From Agaribacterium sp. ZY112 (GTDB taxonomy: Bacteria; Pseudomonadota; Gammaproteobacteria; Pseudomonadales; Cellvibrionaceae): a stretch of DNA of 64,000 bases. The stretch's first letter is position 1. Each line of letters opens with the position of its first letter. Positions 16,447-26,000 of this stretch are shown here, in pieces. The DNA is taken from contig NZ_CP166840.1 in assembly GCF_041346925.1 (NCBI RefSeq), forward strand, positions 3,095,001-3,159,000. The letters are read 5' to 3'. The notes under the pieces were generated by a model. That model had not been told where the DNA came from, searched no databases, and saw only the letters and a list, made by a program, of their open reading frames with translations. The position numbers and the translations under genes are program-made.

Positions 16447-18420
16447 TTAGAAAGAGTAACCTGCACTTAGATATACGGATTGGCCGCGCTCCAAGTAATC
16501 AAAGTTTTCATCTTCTTCAAACAATAAAACATTATTTAAATTAGTCACGCCCAGCTTAACATTAAAGCTATCAGTAATATCCAGGCTTCCCCCTAAATCT
16601 ACAACACCGTAGGAAGGCACTTTCTCAGCAGAAATAGTTTGCTCACCGACATAACGATATGAAACGAATGTCGATAAATTAGAAATAACCTGCCAATCCA
16701 GTTTTACATTAGCAGAGCTCTCTGGCACATAATCAAGGTCTAAATCTGTATCTGTGTCTTTCGCATCTGTCACTGTGTAATTAGCGGATAAACGCAAACT
16801 ATCAATAATATCTACAGAGGCATCAAATTCCCAACCTTTGTATTCTGCTTTTGACAAATTAATATAACTAATCATCGGTGTAACACCGTCACCGGGGTAA
16901 ATGCCAACCATGGTTGTCGCATCACGATAAAGCTTGTCAGTCACCTCATTATGGAAATAACCACCACCAAAACTCCAGCGATCTGCCTGATATAAAGCAC
17001 TTAATTCATACGCGGTGTTTTTCTCTGGATCTAGATCTGGGTTACCCGTTAAATAACACTGGTTTCTACAGCTGATGACCGTATAACCTTCCGTATACTG
17101 GAACAGCTCAGGTGCTTTAAAGCCAGAACCGACACCACCTTTAATCACTAAATTATCCGTAGCGCTGAAAACCACATAAGCTCGAGGACTAAAATGAGTA
17201 CCGTAATCTTCGTGATTATCCACACGCCCACCTAAAGTGAAGCCTAAACGACCAAAATCCAACTCACCCTGAACAAAAGCGGCGCTTTGTGAAATTGTCT
17301 CAGCACCAAAGGGCATATCCCTGTCACTAGCAAGCTCGGTTGTACGATATTCAGCACCATAAGAAAGCAGATGCTTACCTAACTTAGAGTTAAATAGAAC
17401 ATCAATATTATTATTGGTCTGCGTAGCATTCGCTGTACCGTCTGGTGTACGTGTATCTCCAGCGTAGGCTGTACTCTGATCAAGCAGCTCAAACTCTTCA
17501 TACGAGTAACGCACTTGAGAATCGGCCCAATCAAACTTGCCTTTATAAGCTAGATTGACAGTTAAACGATCACTTTCTTGCTGAGTATTCTGTAAGGCAG
17601 GGCCACGATACCAATCGTATTCACGCTGATCCTCTACCTTAGTTAGATCAAACTTCAAACTCTGTGTGTCTGATAGCAAGTAATCCAAGCCCACTAAGAT
17701 AGAACTCGCTTCTTTTCCTTCAATTCCTGAGTTAGCAGAGGCTGGCTCAGGGTATACAAGCCACTCATCGCGGTCATAATAATCGACAGCTATCTTAGCC
17801 AAGAGCTTGTCTTTCACAATGGCGCCAGAAGCATAGCCACTGACACGAGTTTGATCACCGCCCTCACCCTCTTGCATTAATGACTTTTCAGCTCGAATGT
17901 CACCAGTCCAATCTTCTGACGATTGCTTGGTAATGATATTTACCACACCACCCATAGCATCGGAACCATAGAGTGAGGACATTGGCCCGCGAATGACTTC
18001 AACACGCTCAATTGAATCTAAAGGAATGCTTGAAAGATCAAAATCATTACCACGAATCAAGGCATTAGCTGACCCAGTACGATTTCCGTTAATTAAGATT
18101 AAGGTGTAGCTAGATTCTAAACCACGGATACGCACAGCACTTCGGCCAGAACTACCATTACGTTGAAGCGTTAAGCCAACACTGTGTTCTAAGGCCTCAC
18201 CAATATTGGCAACCGGCATACTTTGAATGTCCTCAGCTGTAATCACGCTAACCGAAGCTGGTGCCGTTGCTAAGTCATGCTCGGTTGTTGTTGCCGTTAC
18301 CACCATTTGCTCTACATCACCTTTACCATCAACATTTGCTTGCGCAGCTGCTGATACAGCTGACATCGCCAGTACAGAACAAGCCAGAGCCAAAGGCTTA
18401 TGTGTAAATTTAACTATCAT
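16447..18420 (-). CDS. TonB-dependent catechol siderophore receptor
   Basis: A 657-residue outer-membrane receptor. A signal peptide is cleaved near AQA (residue 28). The plug domain follows (VEQMVVTATTTEHDLATAPASVSVIT, in part; then RGPMSSLYGSDAMGGVVNIITK) and a 22-strand barrel ends in LSAGYSF. The plug and length fit the FepA/IrgA/VctA group that imports ferric catecholates. AAGGGAAA precedes the ATG. Divergent from entC and adjacent to entD; it presumably imports the ferric form of the siderophore made here. Confidence 0.9.
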   Translation of the reverse strand: MIVKFTHKPLALACSVLAMSAVSAAAQANVDGKGDVEQMVVTATTTEHDLATAPASVSVITAEDIQSMPVANIGEALEHSVGLTLQRNGSSGRSAVRIRGLESSYTLILINGNRTGSANALIRGNDFDLSSIPLDSIERVEVIRGPMSSLYGSDAMGGVVNIITKQSSEDWTGDIRAEKSLMQEGEGGDQTRVSGYASGAIVKDKLLAKIAVDYYDRDEWLVYPEPASANSGIEGKEASSILVGLDYLLSDTQSLKFDLTKVEDQREYDWYRGPALQNTQQESDRLTVNLAYKGKFDWADSQVRYSYEEFELLDQSTAYAGDTRTPDGTANATQTNNNIDVLFNSKLGKHLLSYGAEYRTTELASDRDMPFGAETISQSAAFVQGELDFGRLGFTLGGRVDNHEDYGTHFSPRAYVVFSATDNLVIKGGVGSGFKAPELFQYTEGYTVISCRNQCYLTGNPDLDPEKNTAYELSALYQADRWSFGGGYFHNEVTDKLYRDATTMVGIYPGDGVTPMISYINLSKAEYKGWEFDASVDIIDSLRLSANYTVTDAKDTDTDLDLDYVPESSANVKLDWQVISNLSTFVSYRYVGEQTISAEKVPSYGVVDLGGSLDITDSFNVKLGVTNLNNVLLFEEDENFDYLERGQSVYLSAGYSF

Positions 18421-18569
18421 TGTTTTCCCTTAATCGTAAGAATTCATGCCCTAACGGAGCAGTAAAAATAGGTATGGCAAAGCCTCAAGTTAAATACAAG
18501 CTAGTAGAGCGTCTTGCTCAGATTAAACCGAGTATGCCAGCTAATGACGAGCAGCATTTACCCACACTT

Positions 18570-18600
18570 AATGCAAATGATAACACTTCTCATATGCATT
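18570..18600 (-). promoter_or_regulatory. Dyad operator with embedded Fur-like site, receptor promoter
   Basis: Arms AATGCAAATGA and TCATATGCATT match as inverted repeats at 10 of 11 positions around a 9-nt centre. Inside, 18573-18591 matches the Fur consensus at about 12-13 of 19 positions. It lies 150-180 bp upstream of the receptor gene. Iron control is inferred. Confidence 0.45.
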
Positions 18601-19086
18601 ACAAATAGCACTGACTTGATTTGTGACAGCATTTAGGGCGAATAACAGCAATTTAGTACAAATGCAGACCTATTTTTAGAAGAAGCTAGCCCCTCTTCCC
18701 CATAAGCCCGCGCTAAATAAATACTATGGCCGTGATGGATGCCAAGTAATTAACCTGCGTGTCAAACCGATTAAACTTAGCCAAAAAACAGTAAGGTTTA
18801 GACTTTCCCTATAAAAACCTTACTTCGTAATAAAACACAGCTTAAGCCGCCACGTATATCAGCAGCATCAATGAGAGACATCGAAGTCGGAGCTGCTTAG
18901 TTTTTTGAGATATTAAGCAGGACTGAAAGCTATCCGCTATGCATCCACAGAGGCTGCCCCCCAAAAAAGTTGGCGTCATTTATTCCAGAATTTCACATCA
19001 TCACACATACGATCAATTCTCATTTGCCCTTACATTATCATTTGATGTACTGTTGAAAATCCTCAGCGTACCAAGGTCAACGGATA
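18601..19086. other. Divergent promoter region upstream of entC
   Basis: About 490 bp without a gene of its own apart from the possible IS remnant. A short ATTATCATTTGA stretch near 19035 resembles half a Fur site about 45 bp before entC, but it is too weak to call. The entC operon is expected to be iron-regulated from here. Confidence 0.4.
18713..18810 (-). pseudogene. Possible IS5-like transposase C-terminal remnant
   Basis: One minus-strand frame, with no start and bounded by stops, reads KPYCFLAKFNRFDTQVNYLA followed by SITAIVFIYL and a stop. It resembles the RRI.TRYDK...L...IYL tail of IS5-family transposases. No terminal repeats or catalytic residues remain, so this is at most a decayed fragment inside the entC/receptor intergenic region. 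Confidence 0.25.
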
Positions 19087-20430
19087 ATGAAACGAACTAT
19101 GCTAGGCAGCGCTCAGATGGCGCAAGCTATCGAAGACTACCAACAACACAGTAAGCCATTTTTCTTTAGTAATGGATCTATGGCGCTGCTGGGAATAGGA
19201 AAACAAAAATCATTAAATGTAAAAACCTGCTTTTCTAATCTTGATAGTAAGGTTAGAGAACTATTAACTGATTCAAAAACGCCACAATGCGACAATCCCG
19301 TAGCACTTGGCATCATCCCTTTTTGCGAGTCGGAGACAGCAAAATTTATAGTGCCGGAACAACTTTATGTGGCCTCTTCCTTACGGCCCGAGCACTTAAA
19401 AACCAAGCAGCCCACACCCACCCAGCCACCGTCTATAGCTCCTGAGCCTAAGCCCAGTGACTACACTGATGCCGTCCAAAAAGCGCTGAAGGAAATGACT
19501 AAAGGCCGTTTTGAAAAAGTGGTGCTTTCGCGCGCGCTCACGATACAAAGCCGCGAACCTATCGCCTTAAACAATTTACTAGCAACATTGCTTAAGCAAA
19601 ATAGCAAAGGCTATACATTTTGTGCCGAAATTGGTGAAGGAGAAAATAAAAACAGTTTAATTGGCTCCAGCCCTGAACTATTAGTATCAAGAAAAGGCAG
19701 GCAAGTCTGCTCAAACCCTCTAGCAGGATCACGTAAACGCGATATAGAAGAAAATAAAAACGAGACTCTTTCTTTTAGCCTACTTGAAAGTGACAAAGAT
19801 CTTCGTGAGCATTCTCTTGTGGTTGAGGCGGTTGAAAACACACTGCAAAACCATTGCAGTAATTTATACTCGCCCATGTTGCCATCGGTAATTTCCACCC
19901 CTTCTATGCTGCACTTATCCAGCTATTTAGAAGGTACCTTGCAAAATGAAAGCACCAGTGTCTTAAAACTTGCTACAGACCTCCACCCTACGCCTGCAGT
20001 ATGTGGTTTCCCTAAAGAGGCCGCCAAACAATTTATAGACCAGCAAGAACCATTTGATCGCCGTTATTTTACCGGCTTAGTAGGTTGGGTTGACTCTCGA
20101 GGAAATGGTGAATGGGTGGTTGTCATCCGTAGCGCTGAAGTCAGCGAGTTTTCAGTAAAAGTATTTGCTGGTGCCGGTATTGTCGAAGGATCTATACCCA
20201 ATGATGAACTCGATGAAACCGGCAATAAAATGCGCACTATTCTAAATGCTCTGAATATCAGCCTAGACTCTGAAGGAAAGCCAAAAAAACCATCTGACGG
20301 CGTTAATTTAAATAGGACCAAAGAAGCTGAAACAACAAAATTAAATCGAATTAAGATTCTTAGTAAAGCTAAAGAGGCGGCTCAATCTTTCCATAAAAAA
20401 GTAACTATCAAAAATGAGGAGCGTGTATGA
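19087..20430 (+). CDS. entC: Isochorismate synthase
   Basis: A 447-residue chorismate-utilising enzyme that makes isochorismate, the first step to 2,3-dihydroxybenzoate. Family motifs: GRFEKVVLSRAL, IGSSPELLVSRKG, LAGSRKRD, LHPTPAVCGFPK and RRYFTGLVGW, ending with FAGAGIVEGSIPNDELDET. The core is about 395 residues as in EntC; the last 50 or so residues form a Lys/Glu-rich tail not needed for the fold. First gene of a tightly overlapping operon (ATGA overlap with entE). Confidence 0.93.
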   Translation: MKRTMLGSAQMAQAIEDYQQHSKPFFFSNGSMALLGIGKQKSLNVKTCFSNLDSKVRELLTDSKTPQCDNPVALGIIPFCESETAKFIVPEQLYVASSLRPEHLKTKQPTPTQPPSIAPEPKPSDYTDAVQKALKEMTKGRFEKVVLSRALTIQSREPIALNNLLATLLKQNSKGYTFCAEIGEGENKNSLIGSSPELLVSRKGRQVCSNPLAGSRKRDIEENKNETLSFSLLESDKDLREHSLVVEAVENTLQNHCSNLYSPMLPSVISTPSMLHLSSYLEGTLQNESTSVLKLATDLHPTPAVCGFPKEAAKQFIDQQEPFDRRYFTGLVGWVDSRGNGEWVVVIRSAEVSEFSVKVFAGAGIVEGSIPNDELDETGNKMRTILNALNISLDSEGKPKKPSDGVNLNRTKEAETTKLNRIKILSKAKEAAQSFHKKVTIKNEERV

Positions 20431-22121
20431 ATAAGCAAGCTTCTGATGCAGCACTCTTCAGCAATTGGCCCGAAGCAGAACAGCGATATTATAGAGAGCA
20501 AGGTTTTTGGAAAGACATTAGCATATGCCATGAATTAGATCGCCGAGCCAAATCCCATCCAGAATCTAATGCTATTATTTGTGGCGAGCGAACCTTTACC
20601 TATCGCCAACTCCACCAACAAATTGATACTTTAGCGGCTGCATTTATTGACTTAGGCTGTCGTTTTGGTGATCACGCGGTTATACACCTGCCTAATATCG
20701 CTGAATTCTATATTGTGTATCTAGCACTACTTAAAATTGGTGTAAAACCTGTATTAGCGTTATCTGCCCATAGAGAAAGTGAATTAGAGTATTTCTTCAA
20801 AGCCAGTCGCGCAAAACTAATTATCACCGCCAACCAATTGGGCTTCAGTGCACTTGAGTGCCTAAACAACATGCAATTCGAAAGCCCAAACGAAGTAGTC
20901 AAAGTGGTGTGCAATGGGCCAGACAGTTGCAGTAATCATAAAATTATATTTTCTGAAGAATTACTTCAATCGAAAAACACGGTACATATCAATGATTTAT
21001 TGAGTCGAAATACGACTAAATCCGTCAAACTCCCTACTGAAGCAGAGCTTATTGAGCAAGGCTTTTCTTTTTTCCAGCTATCAGGTGGTACTACGGGCTT
21101 ACCAAAGCTGATTCCTCGCACCCATAACGACTACTGGTATAGCCTGACAAAAAGCGCTGAGGTTTGTAAATTTGATAGTTCAACTCGCTATTTATGCGCC
21201 CTGCCCCCCTCGCATAATTTCCCACTAAGCTCCCCTGGTGCTCTGGGCTGTTTTAGTACTGGCGGCTGCGTTGTCATGGCTCACGATCCAAGCGCACAAA
21301 CAGCATTTGAGTTAATTGAAAAGCATCAAGTCACCGTGGCAGCTTTAGTGCCTCCGCTAGCCCTTTTATGGCTAGACCTAGTGCAAGAGCAGCGCTGGAA
21401 CCTCAACTCATTGAAACTACTGCAAGTTGGTGGTTCCCGCTTAAGTAACAATGCCGCCAAGCGTGTTCTAGAACACTTCAACTGCCAACTGCAACAAGTG
21501 TTTGGTATGGCTGAAGGCTTGGTTAATTACACTCGTTTGGACGACCCTACAAGTGAAATAATACAAAGCCAAGGTCGCCCAATGTGCGACGCTGATCAAG
21601 TTAAAATCGTTGATGAACGTGGCAACAAGGTTGAGCAAGGTGAAAGTGGCATATTACTTACCAAAGGCCCTTATACCATTTGCGGATACTACGATGCGCC
21701 AGAGCACAATGCCAGAAGCTTTAATGCCGAGGGCTACTATATTACTGGTGACATAGTTCGGCTAACCGAGCACGGCAACATTCAAGTTGTAGGTCGAGAC
21801 AAAGACCAGATTAATCGTGGCGGTGAAAAAATTGCTGCAGAAGAAATAGAAAATCACCTACTTAGCCACCCCGATATTCACAACGCAGCACTAATAGCGG
21901 TAGATGACGACTATTTAGGCGAAAAAAGTTGCGCCATCCTCGTTTGCCCTAGCATCAAACCCAAAGCACATCAAATTAAGAAATTCTTACGCGGTAAAAG
22001 GTTAGCCAACTTCAAAATACCTGATCGCATTGAATTTATAAATGAACTCCCCAAGACCCCAGTTGGGAAAATTAATAAAAAACAACTTGCACAGCAATTT
22101 TCAGAATCAAAGGAAGTGTAA
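20427..22121 (+). CDS. entE: 2,3-dihydroxybenzoate-AMP ligase
   Basis: A 564-residue ANL-superfamily adenylating enzyme that activates 2,3-dihydroxybenzoate and loads it on the aryl carrier protein. P-loop SGGTTGLPKLIPRTHNDY, then FGMAEGLVNYTRLDD, YITGDIVR and GRDKDQINRGGEKI, and the catalytic lysine in TPVGKINKKQL. The GGTTGLPKLI..THNDY form is characteristic of stand-alone aryl-acid ligases such as EntE/DhbE. Strong ribosome binding site GAGGAG. Stop overlaps the next start by one base. Confidence 0.95.
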   Translation: MNKQASDAALFSNWPEAEQRYYREQGFWKDISICHELDRRAKSHPESNAIICGERTFTYRQLHQQIDTLAAAFIDLGCRFGDHAVIHLPNIAEFYIVYLALLKIGVKPVLALSAHRESELEYFFKASRAKLIITANQLGFSALECLNNMQFESPNEVVKVVCNGPDSCSNHKIIFSEELLQSKNTVHINDLLSRNTTKSVKLPTEAELIEQGFSFFQLSGGTTGLPKLIPRTHNDYWYSLTKSAEVCKFDSSTRYLCALPPSHNFPLSSPGALGCFSTGGCVVMAHDPSAQTAFELIEKHQVTVAALVPPLALLWLDLVQEQRWNLNSLKLLQVGGSRLSNNAAKRVLEHFNCQLQQVFGMAEGLVNYTRLDDPTSEIIQSQGRPMCDADQVKIVDERGNKVEQGESGILLTKGPYTICGYYDAPEHNARSFNAEGYYITGDIVRLTEHGNIQVVGRDKDQINRGGEKIAAEEIENHLLSHPDIHNAALIAVDDDYLGEKSCAILVCPSIKPKAHQIKKFLRGKRLANFKIPDRIEFINELPKTPVGKINKKQLAQQFSESKEV

Positions 22122-22816
22122 TGGCCATTCCACGTATAGCCCCCTATCAACTAAATGATATTTTGGAATACAAAAGCAATAAAGTTGATTGGCAAGTCGA
22201 TACCAACAAGTGTGTTTTACTTGTTCACGATATGCAGCAGTACTTTATTGATTTTTATGATAAAAGCCAGGAGCCTATCCCAAGCTTAATTAAGAACATA
22301 AAAGCCATTATTGATGCCTGCCACGAAGCTGATATCCCTGTTGTCTATACCGCTCAGCCAGGAGATCAAACAGTAGAGCATCGAGCCTTACTAAGCGATT
22401 TTTGGGGGCCAGGTTTAAAAGCAGATGAAAGACTTACTCGAATCCTTCCAGAGCTAGCACCTAAACCTTCTGATACGGTGCTCACAAAATGGCGTTACAG
22501 TGCTTTTCAACGTTCAGACTTTCTAGAACGTTTTCACAACTGGAAAAGAGACCAATTAATCGTTGTTGGTGTCTACGCACATATTGGTTGTTTGCAAACC
22601 TGTATGGAGGCGTTTATGTCCGATATTAAAGCATTTATGGTCAGTGATGCCGTAGCAGATTTCAGCCCCGAAGAACATGCTATCGCCTTAGATCTTGTCG
22701 CAGGTCGTTGCGGCATGATTACACACACTCAGGCATTACTACAATCGCTTAAAAAAAACGTAAAAAATAGACAAGAGCCATTAGAAGATAAAAGAAAGGA
22801 AGCCCTTCCATGTTAG
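22121..22816 (+). CDS. entB: Isochorismatase (EntB N-terminal domain only)
   Basis: A 231-residue hydrolase converting isochorismate to 2,3-dihydro-2,3-dihydroxybenzoate. VLLVHDMQQYFIDFY, TKWRYSAFQ (Lys) and VVGVYAHIGCLQTCMEAFM carry the Asp, Lys and Cys-loop features of the family. E. coli EntB (285 aa) has a C-terminal aryl carrier domain; here the protein ends after the hydrolase with a short charged tail, and the carrier is a separate gene overlapping by 7 bp. AAGGAAG precedes the start. Confidence 0.94.
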   Translation: MAIPRIAPYQLNDILEYKSNKVDWQVDTNKCVLLVHDMQQYFIDFYDKSQEPIPSLIKNIKAIIDACHEADIPVVYTAQPGDQTVEHRALLSDFWGPGLKADERLTRILPELAPKPSDTVLTKWRYSAFQRSDFLERFHNWKRDQLIVVGVYAHIGCLQTCMEAFMSDIKAFMVSDAVADFSPEEHAIALDLVAGRCGMITHTQALLQSLKKNVKNRQEPLEDKRKEALPC

Positions 22817-23064
22817 CAAGCTACCAAGAGTTTGAAGCAGCGATCGCTGAGTTATTAGACGTTGATCTTGAAGACCTAGCGGGCTATGAAGACAGCCTGC
22901 TAGATTTCGGCCTAGATTCTGTACAGATCATGTCCTTAGTCGGCAAACTTGAACTACAGGGAATACAAGTAAGCTTTATAGAACTGGCCGCCAATGTCGA
23001 ACTAAGTACATGGTGGAATTTATTATCTAAAAAGAAAGAGAATAACAGCGGAGAAGCGGCATGA
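22810..23064 (+). CDS. Stand-alone aryl carrier protein (ArCP)
   Basis: An 84-residue acidic four-helix carrier. LLDFGLDSVQIMSL contains the phosphopantetheine-accepting serine S37 in the expected LDS context. It corresponds to the C-terminal domain of EntB/VibB/DhbB as a free protein. EntE should load it with dihydroxybenzoate and the EntF condensation domain should use it. AAGGAAG lies 8 nt before the ATG; it overlaps both neighbours (7 bp upstream, 4 bp downstream), so it is translationally coupled. Confidence 0.92.
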   Translation: MLASYQEFEAAIAELLDVDLEDLAGYEDSLLDFGLDSVQIMSLVGKLELQGIQVSFIELAANVELSTWWNLLSKKKENNSGEAA

Positions 23065-26000
23065 ATATCAAGGTTGACGTTCAAGATTTTATCGATACAG
23101 AGCAAAACCCAAAGCTGCAACCACTGACCGACTCTCAGTCTGGAATTTGGTTTGCACAGTGTCGCGACCCTGATAATCCTATCTATAAAACCGGTGAATA
23201 TATCGTCATTGATGGGCAGCTTGATTGCGATGTCCTCGCAAAGGCCATCGAGATCACGATAAATGAAGTTGACTCTTTGCACGCCCAATTTGTTACAACC
23301 ACCGAAGGTCCGCGAATGTATGTTCAACGCAAACCTTGGCAGGTATTGCGACTGGATTACAGTAAGCGCAATAAGGCGATGGATGAAGCTATTAGCTGGA
23401 TGAAAGGACAGCTACGTGAGCCCGTAAACTTAGAAACAGGCCCCTTATTTGGAATGAGCTTGTTAAAAATGAGTGAGTTAAAGCATATTTGGTTTTTCTC
23501 GCTTCACCATATTGCTATTGACGGCTATAGCATGTCACTCATTGCGTCTCGAGTGGCGACTATTTACAACAAATTAATGAATAATCAACTCATTGATGAT
23601 ATTCAACTGGTTTCTCAAGATGCGCTGTTAGCCGAAGACGATAACTACAAAGCCTCTGGGAAATATGAAAAAGATCGCCAGTTTTATTTAAATCGCTACG
23701 AAGATCACAACGATACGATCAACCTTGCAGGTAAACCAACGGTCACCTCTGATTTCTTCTGGCGTAAAAAAGGCAAAATGGAAAGTGAAGTAAAGGAAGA
23801 CATGAGCCAACTTGCCTCCTTCTGTAGAGTGCACTGGTATAGCGTTATGATTAGTGCAATGGCCAGTTATGTCCATAGAATGACGCGCAGTAAAGACGTG
23901 GTGCTTGGTGTACCACTTATGGGCCGATTGGGCTCTGTTGCCATTCAAACTCCGGCTATGCGGGTAAATATATTACCGGTAAGAGTTAGTTTTGAAGATG
24001 GCATGTCAATTAAAGAGCTCATTAAGTCCGTCAATAAAGAATTTGCCAACGTTCGCCGCCATCAAGGTTATCGCTATGAAGAACTTCATCGGGAGCTAAA
24101 CTTAGTAAAAGATAATCGCAACCTCTTTGGCCCGTTAGTTAATATCATGCCTTTTCAGTATGACTACGATTTTAATGGATCAGAAGCAAAAGCTTACAAC
24201 CTCAGCGCAGGCCCTGTTGATGACATGTCTTTTTATTGTTATGAACAAGATAGCTTTCTCAATATTGATATCGATGCCAACCCTGCACTGTATTCTGAAG
24301 TTGAACTTGCTCAGCACCAAAGGCGCATGTTCAGTTTTATGGCTGAATTTTTTAAACACGGCTGCAATGAAAACAGCGAAGCTGCAACCATAAGTGAGCT
24401 ACCCTTACTTATAGACGATGAAAAAGAAAGATTAATACATACTTGGAATAACACCGAGCATAAACTACAAAGCGAAACTCTCGCCTCCCTCTTACAAAAG
24501 CAAATAATAAGCAGCTCAGATGCTACAGCCTTAATATTTGAAGAACAAAGCTATAGCTTTAATGAGTTAGCGAAAAAGGTTAATGCTTGTGCCCACTGGC
24601 TCATTGCTCAGGGCATGCAAAAAGGCGATCGTATTGCGGTGATGCTGCCAAGAAGTGTTGAACTGATCATCGTACAGCAAGCCACTATTAAGTGTGGCGC
24701 CATTTATGTACCTATTGATCCAGACTACCCTGAAGCGCGGATTGCCTATATCTTGCAAAGCGCCAAAGCTAAATTTGTTTTTTCTAACAGTGCCGTTTGC
24801 CAAGCTTTGCCTGAACAAACAAGTAGCATTTTGGTTGACGATCCGAAGCTAAAACAACAGTGGCAAAAACAAGCAACAACAGAACCTAACAGCTTAGTTA
24901 AGCTTAATGACGAAGATCCAGCGTATATCATTTATACCTCTGGCTCCACAGATAAGCCTAAAGGCGTGGTGATTAGTCATAAGGCTGTCGTTAATCGTTT
25001 ATTGTGGATGCAAGATAGCTATACCATCGACTCAAGTGATCGAGTGTTACAAAAAACACCTGCGGGCTTTGATGTGTCTATATGGGAGTTTTTCTGGCCA
25101 ATGATAACGGGCGCAACATTAGTACTTGCCAAACCTGAAGGCCATAAAGATCCAAACTATCTCGCTGAGCTTATCGCTAAAGAAAAAATCACCACCATGC
25201 ACTTTGTGCCGTCGATGCTACAGGTATTTGTGCAGCAAGCTAAGGCTGAGCTATGTACATCCTTAAGGCAGGTTTTTTGTAGTGGTGAAGCCCTGCCCGT
25301 TGAACTAGTTAATGATTATTACCAAAATTTTAAGGCAAGGCTACATAACCTATACGGGCCCACTGAAGCGGCTATTGACGTTACATATTGGCCCTGCCAA
25401 GCAAACGAAGACCACCTTTCTGTACCTATTGGCTTTCCTGTTTGGAATACCCAGATTTATATACTCGATGAAAAACTTCAACCTGTACCTCCCGGTGTTG
25501 TGGGTGACCTCTATATTGCGGGTGATCAGCTTGCCTTGGGCTATTTTGAGCAAGAGGAATTAACTAAAGAGCGCTTTATCAATAACCCATTTGCTGAATC
25601 TGATGACGCTCGTATGTATCTAAGTGGAGATTTAGCTCGCTGGCGTGAAGACGGTGCCATTGAATACTGTGGTCGCAGTGACTTTCAGGTGAAAATTCGC
25701 GGCTTCCGAATTGAGCTTGAAGAAATAGAACACGCCCTAGCTCAGATCCCGGAAGTATTACAAGTAGCCGTGCTCGCCCAAGAATACAGTGCTGGCGACA
25801 AGCGCTTAGTTGCCTACGTCAATCATGAACAAGGCGAAGAGATGGACGTGCTGGCCTTACAAAAAATCATCGCGGACAAACTTCCTGAATACATGGTACC
25901 GGGCTACTTTGTGCATATTGATGAATTCCCACTTACGCCAAATGGCAAGCTAGACCGTAAAGCCTTACCCAAACCCGACCTCTCTGGTCAGGTTGGTAGT

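Noticed and set aside
18420..18608. 62-codon plus-strand frame in the receptor/entC spacer
   Set aside because: Covers the receptor leader and operator on the opposite strand; no ribosome binding site.
19021..19050. Fur box directly upstream of entC
   Set aside because: Only one good hexamer (GATAAT on the minus strand) is present; the match to the full consensus is too weak to list as a site.
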